A stretch of DNA of 64,000 bases from Algoriphagus mannitolivorans DSM 15301 (GTDB lineage: Bacteria; Bacteroidota; Bacteroidia; Cytophagales; Cyclobacteriaceae). The position numbers and the translations under genes were made by a program. Where the stretch lies: NCBI RefSeq assembly GCF_000429425.1, contig NZ_KE386902.1:113481-177480 (forward strand), read 5' to 3'. The notes under the pieces are model-generated. The model saw only the letters and a list, made by a program, of their open reading frames with translations, was not told the DNA's origin and did not search any database. The first letter of the stretch is position 1, and the number at the start of each line of letters is the position of its first letter. Positions 1 through 8,570 of the stretch are shown here, piece by piece.

Positions 1-971
1 CCAAAGCCGACAACTTTAGCATCGCTTTCCTTATCCAATTGCTTGGAAGTAGTCCCGGAAGCTACTAAAGAGTGAAACCCGGAAATTGCACCGCAGGCAA
101 TGGTCACAAACAAAACGGGGAAAACATATCCCAGATTTTCACTGGAGGCCTGAATTTGATTCCCCATCTCAATTTCTGGGTTTGCTACTATTACTCCTAA
201 GACAGCGGCGATCATCATTCCATACAGCAAGTAGCTGTTGAGGTAATCTCTGGGTTGTAAAAGCAGGGAAACAGGTGTGACAGAGGCGATAAAGGCATAA
301 GCCAAAAGCACCAAAATCCAGATTTCATAACTCAATACAAAAGGAAGCTGAGTGCCCAAATAGACGAAATAGTACATCAAGACTACTCCTACCACGGTCA
401 AAAGAATGAAGGAAATGGTTCGGTTACCAATCAGTCGATTCACATAGCCAAAAGCTACTGCCAAGCCAATAAAGAGGATAGAAGCTGAGGCTACTCCTGG
501 ATTTGAGACAAAAGTTTTGGCAATGATATCAGAGAAAACTCCGATCACAAGGATCAAGGTAGAAAAGGAAAACAGGACAAAGAGTTGTTTGCCCTTGGGA
601 CCGATTTGATTTCGGATGATCACGCCGATGGATTTTCCCTCCGTGCGTAGAGAAGCTGCCATACTTCCCAAGTCGTGCACTGCTCCAAAGAAAATTCCTC
701 CTACCAAAATCCAAATCACAGCGGGAATCCATCCAAAGGTTACCGCAATGATGGGCCCCACAATTGGTCCTGCGCCGGCAATGGAAGCAAAATGGTGTCC
801 TAAAACCACTATTGGCTTGCTGGGCTCGTAATCTACTCCATCCCGATGAGTATGGGAAGGAGCCTTTCGGGAGTCATCCAAACCAAATTTTTTATAGACA
901 AAGCTTCCGTAAAACCTGTATGCGGCAATCAAAATGACTGCTGAAATCAATAATAGGAGGGCTAAACTCAT
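1..971 (-). CDS. cstA: Carbon starvation protein CstA (N-terminal part, cut by window edge)
   Basis: Multi-pass inner-membrane transporter of the CstA/BtsT family, which takes up peptides or pyruvate during starvation. The reading frame opens with ATG at 969-971 (MSLALLLLISAVILIAAYRF) and stays open to position 3, giving 323 codons. The family hallmark GHHFASIAGAGPIVGPI lies near residues 58-74, followed by several hydrophobic segments. The C-terminal part lies beyond the left edge. It is divergent from accD, with about 214 bases between the two starts. The family call is firm; the substrate is not visible from sequence. Confidence 0.93.
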   Translation of the reverse strand, partial: MSLALLLLISAVILIAAYRFYGSFVYKKFGLDDSRKAPSHTHRDGVDYEPSKPIVVLGHHFASIAGAGPIVGPIIAVTFGWIPAVIWILVGGIFFGAVHDLGSMAASLRTEGKSIGVIIRNQIGPKGKQLFVLFSFSTLILVIGVFSDIIAKTFVSNPGVASASILFIGLAVAFGYVNRLIGNRTISFILLTVVGVVLMYYFVYLGTQLPFVLSYEIWILVLLAYAFIASVTPVSLLLQPRDYLNSYLLYGMMIAAVLGVIVANPEIEMGNQIQASSENLGYVFPVLFVTIACGAISGFHSLVASGTTSKQLDKESDAKVVGF

Positions 972-1115
972 GGTTATTTGGGAAGAAGCGAGATTAGGTT
1001 ATGAAATGGTAGGTTCATCAATTAATTTTCAAAATAATATAAAAATACTCGGCTGGAAAAGTGAATTTACGGGATAGGTAGTGATTGTCTTTTAGGAACT
1101 AAGCAGCGATTAAAT

Positions 1116-1145
1116 TTTAATTACTGGAGATTAGGTCTAAATTTG
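1116..1145 (+). promoter_or_regulatory. Predicted promoter of accD (Bacteroidota type)
   Basis: TAAATTTG at 1138-1145 matches the Bacteroidota -7 consensus TAnnTTTG exactly. A TTT at 1116-1118, 19 bases upstream, can serve as the -33 element. The accD ATG lies 40 bases downstream. Confidence 0.5.
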
Positions 1146-1185
1146 TAACCTTTGACTCGTCAAAAAAACACTCTAACGAATCCTT

Positions 1186-2028
1186 ATGGCTTGGTTTAAA
1201 AGAACTGACAAAGGCATTAAAACCTCAACCGCCGAGAAGAAAGACGCTCCTGACGGTCTGTGGTTTAAAACGCCAAACGGGAATATCATCCATACCCGTG
1301 AGCTTAAAAACAATTCTTATGTGTGCCCAGATGATGATTTTCACGTCAAAATCGGCTCCAAAGAATACTTCGAAATCCTTTTTGATAACAATAAGTTTAC
1401 AGAGCTGGACAAGAATATGACCTCCGGTGATCCACTGAAATTTGTGGATACCAAGCCGTACTCTTCCAGAATTGAAGCTACCATCAAAAAATCTGAGCTC
1501 AACGATGCGGTGAGGACTGCCCATGGCAAAATGAATGGCTTGGAAATCGTGGTAGCTTGTATGGATTTCAACTTCATCGGAGGCTCCATGGGGTCTGTGG
1601 TAGGGGAAAAAATCTCAAGAGCAATTGATTATTCCCTAAAACACAAGGTTCCTTTTTTAATGATCTCCAAATCTGGAGGTGCGCGAATGATGGAAGCGGG
1701 CTTTTCCCTGATGCAAATGGCCAAAACATCGGCAAAATTGGCGCTTTTGGATCAAGCTGCGATTCCTTACATCTCACTTTTGACAGATCCGACTACAGGG
1801 GGGGTGACTGCATCCTACGCCATGCTTGGGGATTTCAACATTGCCGAGCCGGGAGCATTGATCGGATTCGCAGGACCAAGAGTTATCCGGGAGACCATCG
1901 GGAAAGATTTGCCCAAAGGCTTTCAAAGTTCTGAGTTCGTTTTGGAGCATGGATTCCTGGATTTCATCATCGATAGAAGACAATTGAAGGCCAGATTGAC
2001 CACTTTGCTAAACCTCTTGAACAATTAA
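1186..2028 (+). CDS. accD: Acetyl-CoA carboxylase carboxyltransferase subunit beta
   Basis: Beta subunit of the carboxyltransferase that moves CO2 from carboxybiotin to acetyl-CoA, making malonyl-CoA for fatty acid synthesis; it works with AccA in the cytoplasm. At 280 aa it has the usual length. The crotonase-like core is clear, with [12 protein letters not shown] near residues 162-173 and the segment [16 protein letters not shown] near 201-216. The N-terminal zinc ribbon is degenerate: of the four canonical cysteines only C47 remains, the others being T29, G32 and D50. The gene is followed 133 bases later by nqrF, which has its own promoter. Confidence 0.96.
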   Translation: MAWFKRTDKGIKTSTAEKKDAPDGLWFKTPNGNIIHTRELKNNSYVCPDDDFHVKIGSKEYFEILFDNNKFTELDKNMTSGDPLKFVDTKPYSSRIEATIKKSELNDAVRTAHGKMNGLEIVVACMDFNFIGGSMGSVVGEKISRAIDYSLKHKVPFLMISKSGGARMMEAGFSLMQMAKTSAKLALLDQAAIPYISLLTDPTTGGVTASYAMLGDFNIAEPGALIGFAGPRVIRETIGKDLPKGFQSSEFVLEHGFLDFIIDRRQLKARLTTLLNLLNN

Positions 2029-2079
2029 TCAGTTACCTTATCAAAAAGCCAAATGAATTGAAGGCAATTTTCAATTTGA

Positions 2080-2112
2080 TTGGCCTGTTTTAGTGATTAA
2101 TAAATATATTTG
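2080..2112 (+). promoter_or_regulatory. Predicted promoter of nqrF
   Basis: TATATTTG at 2105-2112 matches TAnnTTTG, with TTG at 2080-2082 and a 22-base spacer. It lies in the gap between accD and nqrF, so nqrF can probably be transcribed separately. Confidence 0.5.
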
Positions 2113-2161
2113 TGCACCCAAATTGGGGCCTATTCCTACGAAAAAGTAAAACCAAAATTTC

Positions 2162-3466
2162 ATGGGTTCTGTAATTATTACGTCCATTGTAGCATTTACG
2201 ATAATCATTCTGCTACTGGTACTTATTCTCCTCTTCGCCCAGTCCAAACTGGTCAACTCAGGAGATGTGAAAATTATCATTAATGGTGATGAAAGCAATC
2301 CAATTGTAACTGCAGCTGGATCTACCTTGCTTTCTACACTGGGAAATCAAAAGATCTTCCTTCCTTCTGCTTGCGGTGGAGGTGGTACTTGCGCGATGTG
2401 CAAGTGTGTGGTGGAAGAAGGTGGCGGTGATGTGCTTCCTACTGAAGTGGGACACTTGAGCCGTGCTGAGCAACAAGGTCAAGTTCGATTGGCTTGCCAG
2501 GTTAAAGTAAAGAATGATCTTAAAATCCGTGTTCCTGAAGAAATCTTCGGAATTAAGAAATGGGAGTGTGAGGTTATTTCCAACTACAACGTTTCCACCT
2601 TTATCAAAGAATTCAAAGTAAAACTTCCTGAGGGAGAAAACTTGGATTTCGAAGCAGGTGGATACATTCAGATTGACGTTCCTGCCATCACTGTAAATTT
2701 CAAGGATATGGACATCACTCCGCATCCTGAGTTGGGTCACCCAGCTGACGTTTATAAGAGTGATTGGGACAAGTTTGGTCTTTGGTCTTTGGTCATGAAA
2801 AATGATGAGCCTCTATTCAGAGCTTATTCTATGGCCAACCACCCAGCGGAAGGTAATATCGTGATGTTGACTATCCGTATTGCTACTCCACCATGGGATA
2901 GAGCTAACAACAAATGGATGGATGTAAATCCAGGGGTTTGTTCCTCTTATGTATTCTCCAGAAAGCCAGGAGACAAAGTAACCATCTCTGGTCCTTATGG
3001 TGAATTCCACATCAACCCGACCCAAAGAGAAATGGTCTACATCGGTGGTGGTGCAGGTATGGCTCCATTGAGAGCTCAGATATTCCACCTTTTCCATACT
3101 GAAAAGACCTCCAGAAAAGTGTCTTACTGGTATGGTGGACGATCTAAGAAAGAATTGTTCTACGTGCCTCATTTCAGAGAGATCGAAAAAGATTTTCCAA
3201 ACTTCAGCTTCCACATCGGACTTTCCGAACCGCTTCCAGAAGATAACTGGAAAGTGAAAAAGTCCTTGGAAGACAAAGAAGCTGATGGTTATGTAGGATT
3301 CATCCATCAGGTATTGTATGATAACTACCTGAAGAATCACCCTGAGCCAGATGAAGTAGAATACTACCTATGCGGTCCTCCTTTGATGAACGCGGCAGTA
3401 TTGAAGCTTTTGGATGACTTAGGCATTCCTAAAGAAAACATCAGATTTGACGACTTTGGTGGTTAA
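2162..3466 (+). CDS. nqrF: Na+-translocating NADH:quinone reductase subunit F
   Basis: NADH-oxidising entry subunit of the Na+-NQR complex; it passes electrons from NADH through FAD and a 2Fe-2S centre towards quinone while the complex exports sodium. One N-terminal membrane helix (about residues 3-26) is followed by a ferredoxin domain with cysteines C71, C77, C80 and C112. These sit one residue off the positions known for Vibrio cholerae NqrF. The FAD domain carries RAYSMANHP and the NADH domain [10 protein letters not shown]; the protein ends in FDDFGG. Length is 434 aa (family about 408-435). The other nqr genes are not adjacent: accD lies upstream and a terminator follows. Confidence 0.96.
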   Translation: MGSVIITSIVAFTIIILLLVLILLFAQSKLVNSGDVKIIINGDESNPIVTAAGSTLLSTLGNQKIFLPSACGGGGTCAMCKCVVEEGGGDVLPTEVGHLSRAEQQGQVRLACQVKVKNDLKIRVPEEIFGIKKWECEVISNYNVSTFIKEFKVKLPEGENLDFEAGGYIQIDVPAITVNFKDMDITPHPELGHPADVYKSDWDKFGLWSLVMKNDEPLFRAYSMANHPAEGNIVMLTIRIATPPWDRANNKWMDVNPGVCSSYVFSRKPGDKVTISGPYGEFHINPTQREMVYIGGGAGMAPLRAQIFHLFHTEKTSRKVSYWYGGRSKKELFYVPHFREIEKDFPNFSFHIGLSEPLPEDNWKVKKSLEDKEADGYVGFIHQVLYDNYLKNHPEPDEVEYYLCGPPLMNAAVLKLLDDLGIPKENIRFDDFGG

Positions 3467-3475
3467 TCAAAAAAT

Positions 3476-3502
3476 AAAAATCCCGCTTCGGCGGGATTTT
3501 TT
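3476..3502 (+). terminator. Intrinsic terminator after nqrF
   Basis: Arms AAAAATCCCGC and GCGGGATTTTT with a TTCG tetraloop, followed by a T-run. It starts 9 bases after the nqrF stop codon and separates nqrF from the next gene. Confidence 0.9.
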
Positions 3503-3548
3503 AGTTTAGTACCATTTTTGTTTAATTTTATTCAACCATCGCCTACGT

Positions 3549-4700
3549 ATGAATATCCAGTCTTTTTTTGATCCTGTCCCTGAGTATCTACTTCAAAAAT
3601 CCTATTCTGAAAACACGCTTTTCCATCAAATGAAAGTTTATGGAAAAGATTTTCCCGACCTAAAAGAGGTGAAAATTGCTTTGGTCGGACTTAAGGAAAG
3701 TCGAGGTACGGCAAGGGCCGAAAGTGTAAGTCGTGGAAGTTCTGAAATCCGTGAGAAGCTCTATGAGCTGAAAAAAGGCCCCAATGCCATCCGATTGGTG
3801 GATTTGGGGGATTTGATTTCAGGAGAAACCCTCAATGATACCTACCAAAACCTCAGACAGGTAGGAGAGTATCTGATGAAGCAGCAAATTCTTCCAATCT
3901 ACTTTGGAGGTACTCACGACTTAGATTATGGACAATACCTTTCCTACCAGAAAATGAAAAAGCTGGTGAGTTTGGTCAATGTGGATTCCAAAATCGACAT
4001 GGAAGAAGTGGGGAAAGAGGACACGCGTCATACCCAGGAAATAGTGCTCCACCAGCCAAATTTCCTTTTCTCCTATACCCATCTGGCTTATCAAAGCTTC
4101 TTGGTAGATCCTTCCCTGGTCAATGTGCTGGAAAAGCTATATTTCGATCATGTCAGGTTAGGCCAAATCCGTGATAAATTTACTGAGATTGAGCCCCTAA
4201 TTCGGGATGCTGATTTACTCAGCTTTGACCTGTCTGCAATCCAGTCTGCGGATGCTCCGGGAGCTGTGGATGCGCAACCTTTTGGACTTTCTGGAGAAGA
4301 AGCCTGTCAGATTAGCTGGTTTGCGGGCACTAACGAGAAATTAAGCTCCTTTGGTCTCTATGGCTACGACCCGTATTTTGATGATCCTAACAACAAAACT
4401 GCGAAAGTAGCAGCAGTCATGATCTGGTATTTCATAGAAGGGTTTTACAGTCGAAAAGACAGCCTTTCCTTTAAAAGCTCTGATTATATCAAATACACAG
4501 TCTCTTTGGATACAAAGCCTAATTCCCTTGTTTTTTATAAAAGTAAAAGGAGTGGAAAGTGGTGGATGGAAATCCCTCATAACGAATCAGACCGGTTTGA
4601 CCGCGTAAGTACGGTTCCTTGTAGCTATGCTGACTATCAAATGGCCCAAAAAGGGGAAATTCCGGAGCGATGGATCAATTCCCAGATTAAGTTGTTTTGA
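3549..4700 (+). CDS. Arginase/formimidoylglutamase-fold protein with degenerate metal site
   Basis: Ureohydrolase (arginase, agmatinase, formimidoylglutamase) superfamily protein of 383 aa, cytoplasmic. The fold signatures are present: GGTHDLDYGQ at 120-129, VNVDSKID at 143-150 and SFDLSAIQSADAPG at 225-238. Compared with arginase, the first motif histidine (H123) and three aspartates (D146, D150, D227) remain. The DAHxD histidine is K148 and the second Asp of the DxD pair is S229, so a normal two-manganese centre is unlikely. Bacteroidota carry a conserved family of this kind, often labelled formimidoylglutamase. Its function is not known to me and it may not be a hydrolase. Four more plus-strand genes follow. 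Confidence 0.75.
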   Translation: MNIQSFFDPVPEYLLQKSYSENTLFHQMKVYGKDFPDLKEVKIALVGLKESRGTARAESVSRGSSEIREKLYELKKGPNAIRLVDLGDLISGETLNDTYQNLRQVGEYLMKQQILPIYFGGTHDLDYGQYLSYQKMKKLVSLVNVDSKIDMEEVGKEDTRHTQEIVLHQPNFLFSYTHLAYQSFLVDPSLVNVLEKLYFDHVRLGQIRDKFTEIEPLIRDADLLSFDLSAIQSADAPGAVDAQPFGLSGEEACQISWFAGTNEKLSSFGLYGYDPYFDDPNNKTAKVAAVMIWYFIEGFYSRKDSLSFKSSDYIKYTVSLDTKPNSLVFYKSKRSGKWWMEIPHNESDRFDRVSTVPCSYADYQMAQKGEIPERWINSQIKLF

Positions 4701-4787
4701 TGAGATCTTGCAAGACTTGGAAAATTGCATTTTGGGAAATTTGTCCATGGAGTTTAATAGTGTCCTCGGAAATTTTTCGGTGATCGG

Positions 4788-5015
4788 ATGAAAAGCTACA
4801 CCAAGCAGCAATTGGCACTGAGAAATGGTCAGGATAAACCCGAAATTTGGGTAGCCTATAAAGGAGTAATCTATGATGTCAGTGGGTCCAGACTTTGGAA
4901 AAATGGGACTCATTATGAGCATTGGGCCGGGCAAGACTTGACAGAAGAATTGGAAGATGCTCCGCATACAGAAAAAGTATTTGAAAAATTTCAGCCCGTT
5001 GGGCTTTTAGGATAA
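4788..5015 (+). CDS. Small cytochrome b5-like heme/steroid-binding domain protein
   Basis: A 75-aa protein consisting of a single cytochrome b5-like domain, without signal peptide or membrane segment, so probably cytoplasmic. Recognisable features are VAYKGVIYDVS (residues 22-32), then WKNGTHYEHWAGQDLTEELE and APH. H42, H45 and H60 are candidate heme ligands; the classical HPGG motif is absent, as is usual for the short prokaryotic members. It ends one base before the kinase start, so the two are probably co-transcribed. Ligand and partner are unknown. Confidence 0.8.
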   Translation: MKSYTKQQLALRNGQDKPEIWVAYKGVIYDVSGSRLWKNGTHYEHWAGQDLTEELEDAPHTEKVFEKFQPVGLLG

Positions 5016-5016
5016 G

Positions 5017-5859
5017 ATGATTTTAATAGCAGATAGCGGAAGCAGTAAGACGGATTGGAGGATAATCCATAAAGATGGGAAAATCAGCCAATACCGAGGG
5101 GTAGGATTTAATCCCTATTACATGACTTCTGAAGAAATGTCCATTCAGATGAAAAATGACTTTTTGGTCAGTGTTTCTGAAGAAGTGGAGCAGATTTTCT
5201 TTTATGGAGCTGGGTGTTCGGCACCCGAGAGAAAGCAAGAGGTGGCAGAGGCCTTGAATTCAGTCTTTCCCAAAGCATCCGTTGAAGTGGACCATGATTT
5301 ATCAGCTGCTGCAAGAGCTACATGTGGGCATCAGGCAGGGATTGCCTGTATTTTAGGAACAGGCTCTAATAGCTGTGACTATGATGGAGGGAAGATCATA
5401 GCTACCCGACCTGCGGCAGGTTTTATTTTGGGCGATGAGGGGGGAGGATGCTATGTGGGGAGGAGATTTTTGCAGGATTTTATCCATGAGGAAATGCCTG
5501 AAAAAATCAGAACTGCTGCTATTGAGCGCTTTCATATTACGCAGAACATCATTCAGGACCATGTTTATCGTCAGCCTTTTCCCAGTCGATATATGGCAAG
5601 TTTTTGCCGGTTTATCACCGAAAATGCTGCGGATCCGTATTGCTATAATCTATACTATCAGGCTTTTCAGGACTTCTTTTCAAAGCATGTATGCAAGTAT
5701 GAGGGTTATGAAAAAAAGCCGGTCAACTTTGTAGGCTCTATAGCTTTTTATAACAGTGATATTCTTCGAAAAGCCGCAAGGGATCGGGGAATTCAGGTTC
5801 AAATCATTATCGAAAATCCAATCGCAGGTCTCACACTCTATCATCAAGAATTGTCATGA
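5017..5859 (+). CDS. BadF/BcrA-type sugar kinase (GlcNAc or MurNAc kinase-like)
   Basis: ASKHA-fold kinase of the BadF/BadG/BcrA/BcrD family, 280 aa, cytoplasmic. The phosphate-binding segment DSGSSKTDW is at residues 6-14, with further nucleotide-binding glycine motifs at ILGTGSNS and ILGDEGGG. Relatives phosphorylate N-acetylglucosamine or, as in MurK of Clostridium, N-acetylmuramic acid as well. The stop overlaps the start of murQ by four bases (ATGA), indicating translational coupling. A role making the 6-phosphate substrate of MurQ is therefore likely but inferred. Confidence 0.85.
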   Translation: MILIADSGSSKTDWRIIHKDGKISQYRGVGFNPYYMTSEEMSIQMKNDFLVSVSEEVEQIFFYGAGCSAPERKQEVAEALNSVFPKASVEVDHDLSAAARATCGHQAGIACILGTGSNSCDYDGGKIIATRPAAGFILGDEGGGCYVGRRFLQDFIHEEMPEKIRTAAIERFHITQNIIQDHVYRQPFPSRYMASFCRFITENAADPYCYNLYYQAFQDFFSKHVCKYEGYEKKPVNFVGSIAFYNSDILRKAARDRGIQVQIIIENPIAGLTLYHQELS

Positions 5860-6668
5860 AAGTCACTGAATCCAGCTCTCTGTATGAGAACTTAGAAAAA
5901 ATGGAAGTACTGGAGCTTTTGCAGAATATCAATGCAGAAGACCATAAAGTTGCGCCTGCAGTGAAAGAAAAGCTAGATGCCATCTCAAAGTTGGTGGAAG
6001 AGATTGTGCCAAGGATGCAAGAAGGCGGAAGGTTGTTCTATATCGGTGCAGGTACCAGCGGAAGATTGGGAATTCTGGACGCCTCAGAATGTCCTCCTAC
6101 TTACGGAGTTCCCCATGATTGGGTCATAGGCTTGATTGCTGGAGGTGATAAAGCTATTCGAAAATCTGTGGAGGATGCCGAAGATGATGCTGAGCAGGCT
6201 TGGAAAGATATTATGGAGTATGGCTTTTCGGATCTGGATACAGTCATTGGAATAGCTGCTTCTGGCACCACACCGTATGTGATCGGTGGGGTAAAGGCGG
6301 CCAGAGAGAAAGGACTCTTGACCGGCTGTATTACCTGTAATCCAAATTCAGAATTGGCTAAGGCCGTGGAATATCCCATCGAGGTTGTGGTAGGACCTGA
6401 GTTTGTTACAGGAAGTACAAGGATGAAGTCTGGTACAGCCCAAAAACTCGTGCTGAATATGATTTCTACCACTGTCATGATCAAGCTCGGGAAAGTAAAG
6501 GGAAACAAAATGGTGGACATGCAGCTTTCCAATGCAAAATTGGTGGACAGAGGAACCAAAATGATTATGGAAGCTACAGGCCTGGGATACGACCAAGCCA
6601 AAGAATTACTCCTTTCCGAGGGTTCTGTTAGAAACGCAACCGAATTTTATTATAAAAACAGAAGCTGA
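5856..6668 (+). CDS. murQ: N-acetylmuramic acid 6-phosphate etherase
   Basis: Cleaves the lactyl ether of MurNAc-6-phosphate to give GlcNAc-6-phosphate and D-lactate in peptidoglycan recycling; cytoplasmic SIS-domain enzyme. The sequence shows GAGTSGRLGILDASECPPT (about residues 64-82), which includes the catalytic glutamate of DASECPPT, and later GPEFVTGSTRMKSGTAQK. At 270 aa it is somewhat shorter than the 300-aa enterobacterial enzyme, the missing part being at the C-terminus. It overlaps the upstream kinase by four bases, forming a kinase-etherase pair. Confidence 0.96.
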   Translation: MKVTESSSLYENLEKMEVLELLQNINAEDHKVAPAVKEKLDAISKLVEEIVPRMQEGGRLFYIGAGTSGRLGILDASECPPTYGVPHDWVIGLIAGGDKAIRKSVEDAEDDAEQAWKDIMEYGFSDLDTVIGIAASGTTPYVIGGVKAAREKGLLTGCITCNPNSELAKAVEYPIEVVVGPEFVTGSTRMKSGTAQKLVLNMISTTVMIKLGKVKGNKMVDMQLSNAKLVDRGTKMIMEATGLGYDQAKELLLSEGSVRNATEFYYKNRS

Positions 6669-6716
6669 ACTTTAAGAAAGTTTGGGGGCTGCCTAGCTAA
6701 TTCATGGGAATAGCTA

Positions 6717-6724
6717 TATCTTTG
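6717..6724 (+). promoter_or_regulatory. Predicted -7 promoter element before the pseudouridine synthase
   Basis: TATCTTTG matches the TAnnTTTG consensus in the 129-base gap after murQ. No clear -33 TTG is seen at the right distance. It would leave a leader of roughly 65 bases. Confidence 0.4.
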
Positions 6725-6797
6725 CCTCCCAAATAAGCGTTTGAATTTCAGCAGCTTATTATTCACTTATCAACTACAGCAGTGATGCTGCATACTT

Positions 6798-8222
6798 ATG
6801 AAAAAGAACAATCCTAGAAAACCATTTTTTAACGAAGACAAAAAGGACTTCGACTCCCCAAAATCCTCCAGAAAATCAGATTCTTATTCCAAAGGCCCAC
6901 GAGAGGAGGGATATGATTCCAAGAAATCCTCATTTGGAAAAAAAGGAGATTCCTACGGGAAGTCTTCTTTTGTAAAGAAAAATGAAGGTAAACCATCCTT
7001 TGGGGACAAGCCAAAAGGCAGATTTTTCAAAGAAGAAGGAAAATCCGAGAGACCTGCTTTCGGAAAGCGAACTGAATTCGGAGAAGAAAAGCGAAAGTCT
7101 TTTGGAGAGAAAAAATTCTCCAAAGAAGGAGGCTTTTCCAAGAAATTTGAAAAACGGGATGAGGGAGAATCCCCAAGAAAATCTTTTGGAGACAAATCAG
7201 ATCGTTTTGGGAAAAAGGATTTTGGACCTAAGAAATATGAACGTCGGGGAGATGATTCTCCAAAGCCATACAAAAGAGACTTTTCGGAGAGCAAGTTTAC
7301 CCAAGAAGAAGAGGGCCGAAAAGTTTATAAAGGCCGGGGTAAGGATGAAAAACCCCGATTCGCTTATGAAAAGCCACGTTTCTCAGAAGAAAAAAGCGAA
7401 GAAAAGCGCGGCTTTGGAAAAAACAGAGTCCGTCGTCAAGAGCTAAACCCTGATCGTCCTGACTATAATTTTGATAACCTTCCTTCTAAAAGAGCGAAGG
7501 GAAAAGGAGACGATGAACAGATCCGTCTGAATAAATACATTGCCAATTCGGGTATTTGTAGCCGAAGAGAAGCGGATGATTTGATTGCCCAAGGTTTGGT
7601 CATGGTCAATGGGGAAGTGGTGACTGAGATGGGGCACAAAGTCAAGAAGTCTGACCGTGTAGTATATCAAGGCAAAAAAGTAAATCCAGAAAAGCCGGTC
7701 TATGTTTTGCTCAACAAGCCTAAGGATTTTATCACCACTACGGATGATCCTATGGAGCGAAAGACGGTTATGAAATTGGTAGAAAATGCCTGTGAGGAGC
7801 GGATTTTCCCGGTAGGAAGACTGGATCGGAATACCACCGGATTGTTATTGTTTACCAATGACGGGGAGCTGGCAGCGAAACTTTCTCACCCTTCCAATGA
7901 GATCAAGAAAATTTACCAGGTGACCTTGGATAAGCCTTTGACGCAGAAGGACGAAGAACAAATTCTGGAAGGATTTAGTCTGGAAGATGGGGAAGTGAAA
8001 GTGGGTGACATGCAAGTATTGTCCAAAGACCGTACAATACTTGGATTGGAAATCCACATCGGCAGAAACAGGATCGTCAGAAGAATTTTTGCGCACTTCG
8101 GATATGAAGTGGAGCAATTAGATCGAGTGATGTATGCCGGTTTGGACAAAAAAGATCTGAAGCGGGGACATTACCGGTTCTTGAGTGAACAGGAAGTGAT
8201 TCGCCTGAAGTATTATATCTAA
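6798..8222 (+). CDS. RsuA/RluB-family pseudouridine synthase with long disordered basic N-terminus
   Basis: Converts a specific uridine of ribosomal RNA to pseudouridine; probably the 23S RluB type, though the exact target cannot be read from sequence. Residues 1 to about 237 are low-complexity and rich in Lys, Phe, Gly, Ser, Arg and Glu, with repeated short units such as KSFGEKKF and KPSFGDKPK. An S4 RNA-binding domain follows (IRLNKYIANSGICSRREADD onward, about 240-295). The catalytic domain carries GRLDRNTTGLLLFTNDGE, whose Asp is the nucleophile. Total length is 474 aa against about 240-290 for the enterobacterial enzymes. A strong terminator follows directly. Confidence 0.92.
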   Translation: MKKNNPRKPFFNEDKKDFDSPKSSRKSDSYSKGPREEGYDSKKSSFGKKGDSYGKSSFVKKNEGKPSFGDKPKGRFFKEEGKSERPAFGKRTEFGEEKRKSFGEKKFSKEGGFSKKFEKRDEGESPRKSFGDKSDRFGKKDFGPKKYERRGDDSPKPYKRDFSESKFTQEEEGRKVYKGRGKDEKPRFAYEKPRFSEEKSEEKRGFGKNRVRRQELNPDRPDYNFDNLPSKRAKGKGDDEQIRLNKYIANSGICSRREADDLIAQGLVMVNGEVVTEMGHKVKKSDRVVYQGKKVNPEKPVYVLLNKPKDFITTTDDPMERKTVMKLVENACEERIFPVGRLDRNTTGLLLFTNDGELAAKLSHPSNEIKKIYQVTLDKPLTQKDEEQILEGFSLEDGEVKVGDMQVLSKDRTILGLEIHIGRNRIVRRIFAHFGYEVEQLDRVMYAGLDKKDLKRGHYRFLSEQEVIRLKYYI

Positions 8223-8226
8223 ATTT

Positions 8227-8252
8227 AAAAGCTCCGAGAGGAGCTTTTTTTA
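8227..8252 (+). terminator. Intrinsic terminator after the pseudouridine synthase
   Basis: Arms AAAAGCTCC and GGAGCTTTT with a GAGA loop, followed by more T. It starts 5 bases after the stop and reaches the stop codon of the convergent thioredoxin gene. The symmetric A/T flanks may let it work for both strands. Confidence 0.88.
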
Positions 8253-8555
8253 TACAAATCCTTTCAGCTGATTGAGTAAATCCCGCTTGGTCAAAATCCC
8301 TCCTTTCCTCCAGAGGATTTTTCCTCTTTTGAACAGGATGTAATGGGGAATGGAACGGATGCCAAATTGCTGACTAAGTTGGGGATGCTTATCTACATTG
8401 AGTTTTAGGAGCTTTATTTTTCCTCCGAGTTCAGAAATGACCTCTTCCAAAATGGGGGTCATGGTCTGGCAAGGTCCACACCAGTCCGCATAGAAATCCA
8501 CCAAGACTGCCTCCTGGCTTTGTGAAATGATTTCTTTGGGGTTCTTTTTAGGCAT
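8250..8555 (-). CDS. Thioredoxin-family protein
   Basis: A 101-aa single-domain cytoplasmic thioredoxin with the classical active site WCGPC (residues 25-29) inside VDFYADWCGPCQTMTPIL, and the cis-proline segment RSIPHYILF. It probably acts as a general dithiol-disulfide reductant; the reductase partner is not in the window. It has no signal peptide. It lies downstream of the OmpH genes but is separated from them by a terminator, so it is probably transcribed on its own. It is one of two thioredoxin-like genes in this window. Confidence 0.9.
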   Translation of the reverse strand: MPKKNPKEIISQSQEAVLVDFYADWCGPCQTMTPILEEVISELGGKIKLLKLNVDKHPQLSQQFGIRSIPHYILFKRGKILWRKGGILTKRDLLNQLKGFV

Positions 8556-8570
8556 GGTACAAATAATAAA

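Noticed and set aside
6101..6601. 166-aa minus-strand ORF
   Set aside because: Antisense to murQ, whose motifs are complete. No domain seen in the antisense translation.
6982..7446. 154-aa ORF overlapping the disordered part of the pseudouridine synthase, and a minus-strand one at 6953-7294
   Set aside because: They reflect low-complexity purine-rich sequence, which lacks stop codons in other frames.
6798..7510. Possible DNA repeat array in the 5' half of the pseudouridine synthase gene
   Set aside because: The repetition is at the amino-acid level with irregular units; there are no regular spacers or exact repeats, so it is not a CRISPR or satellite.
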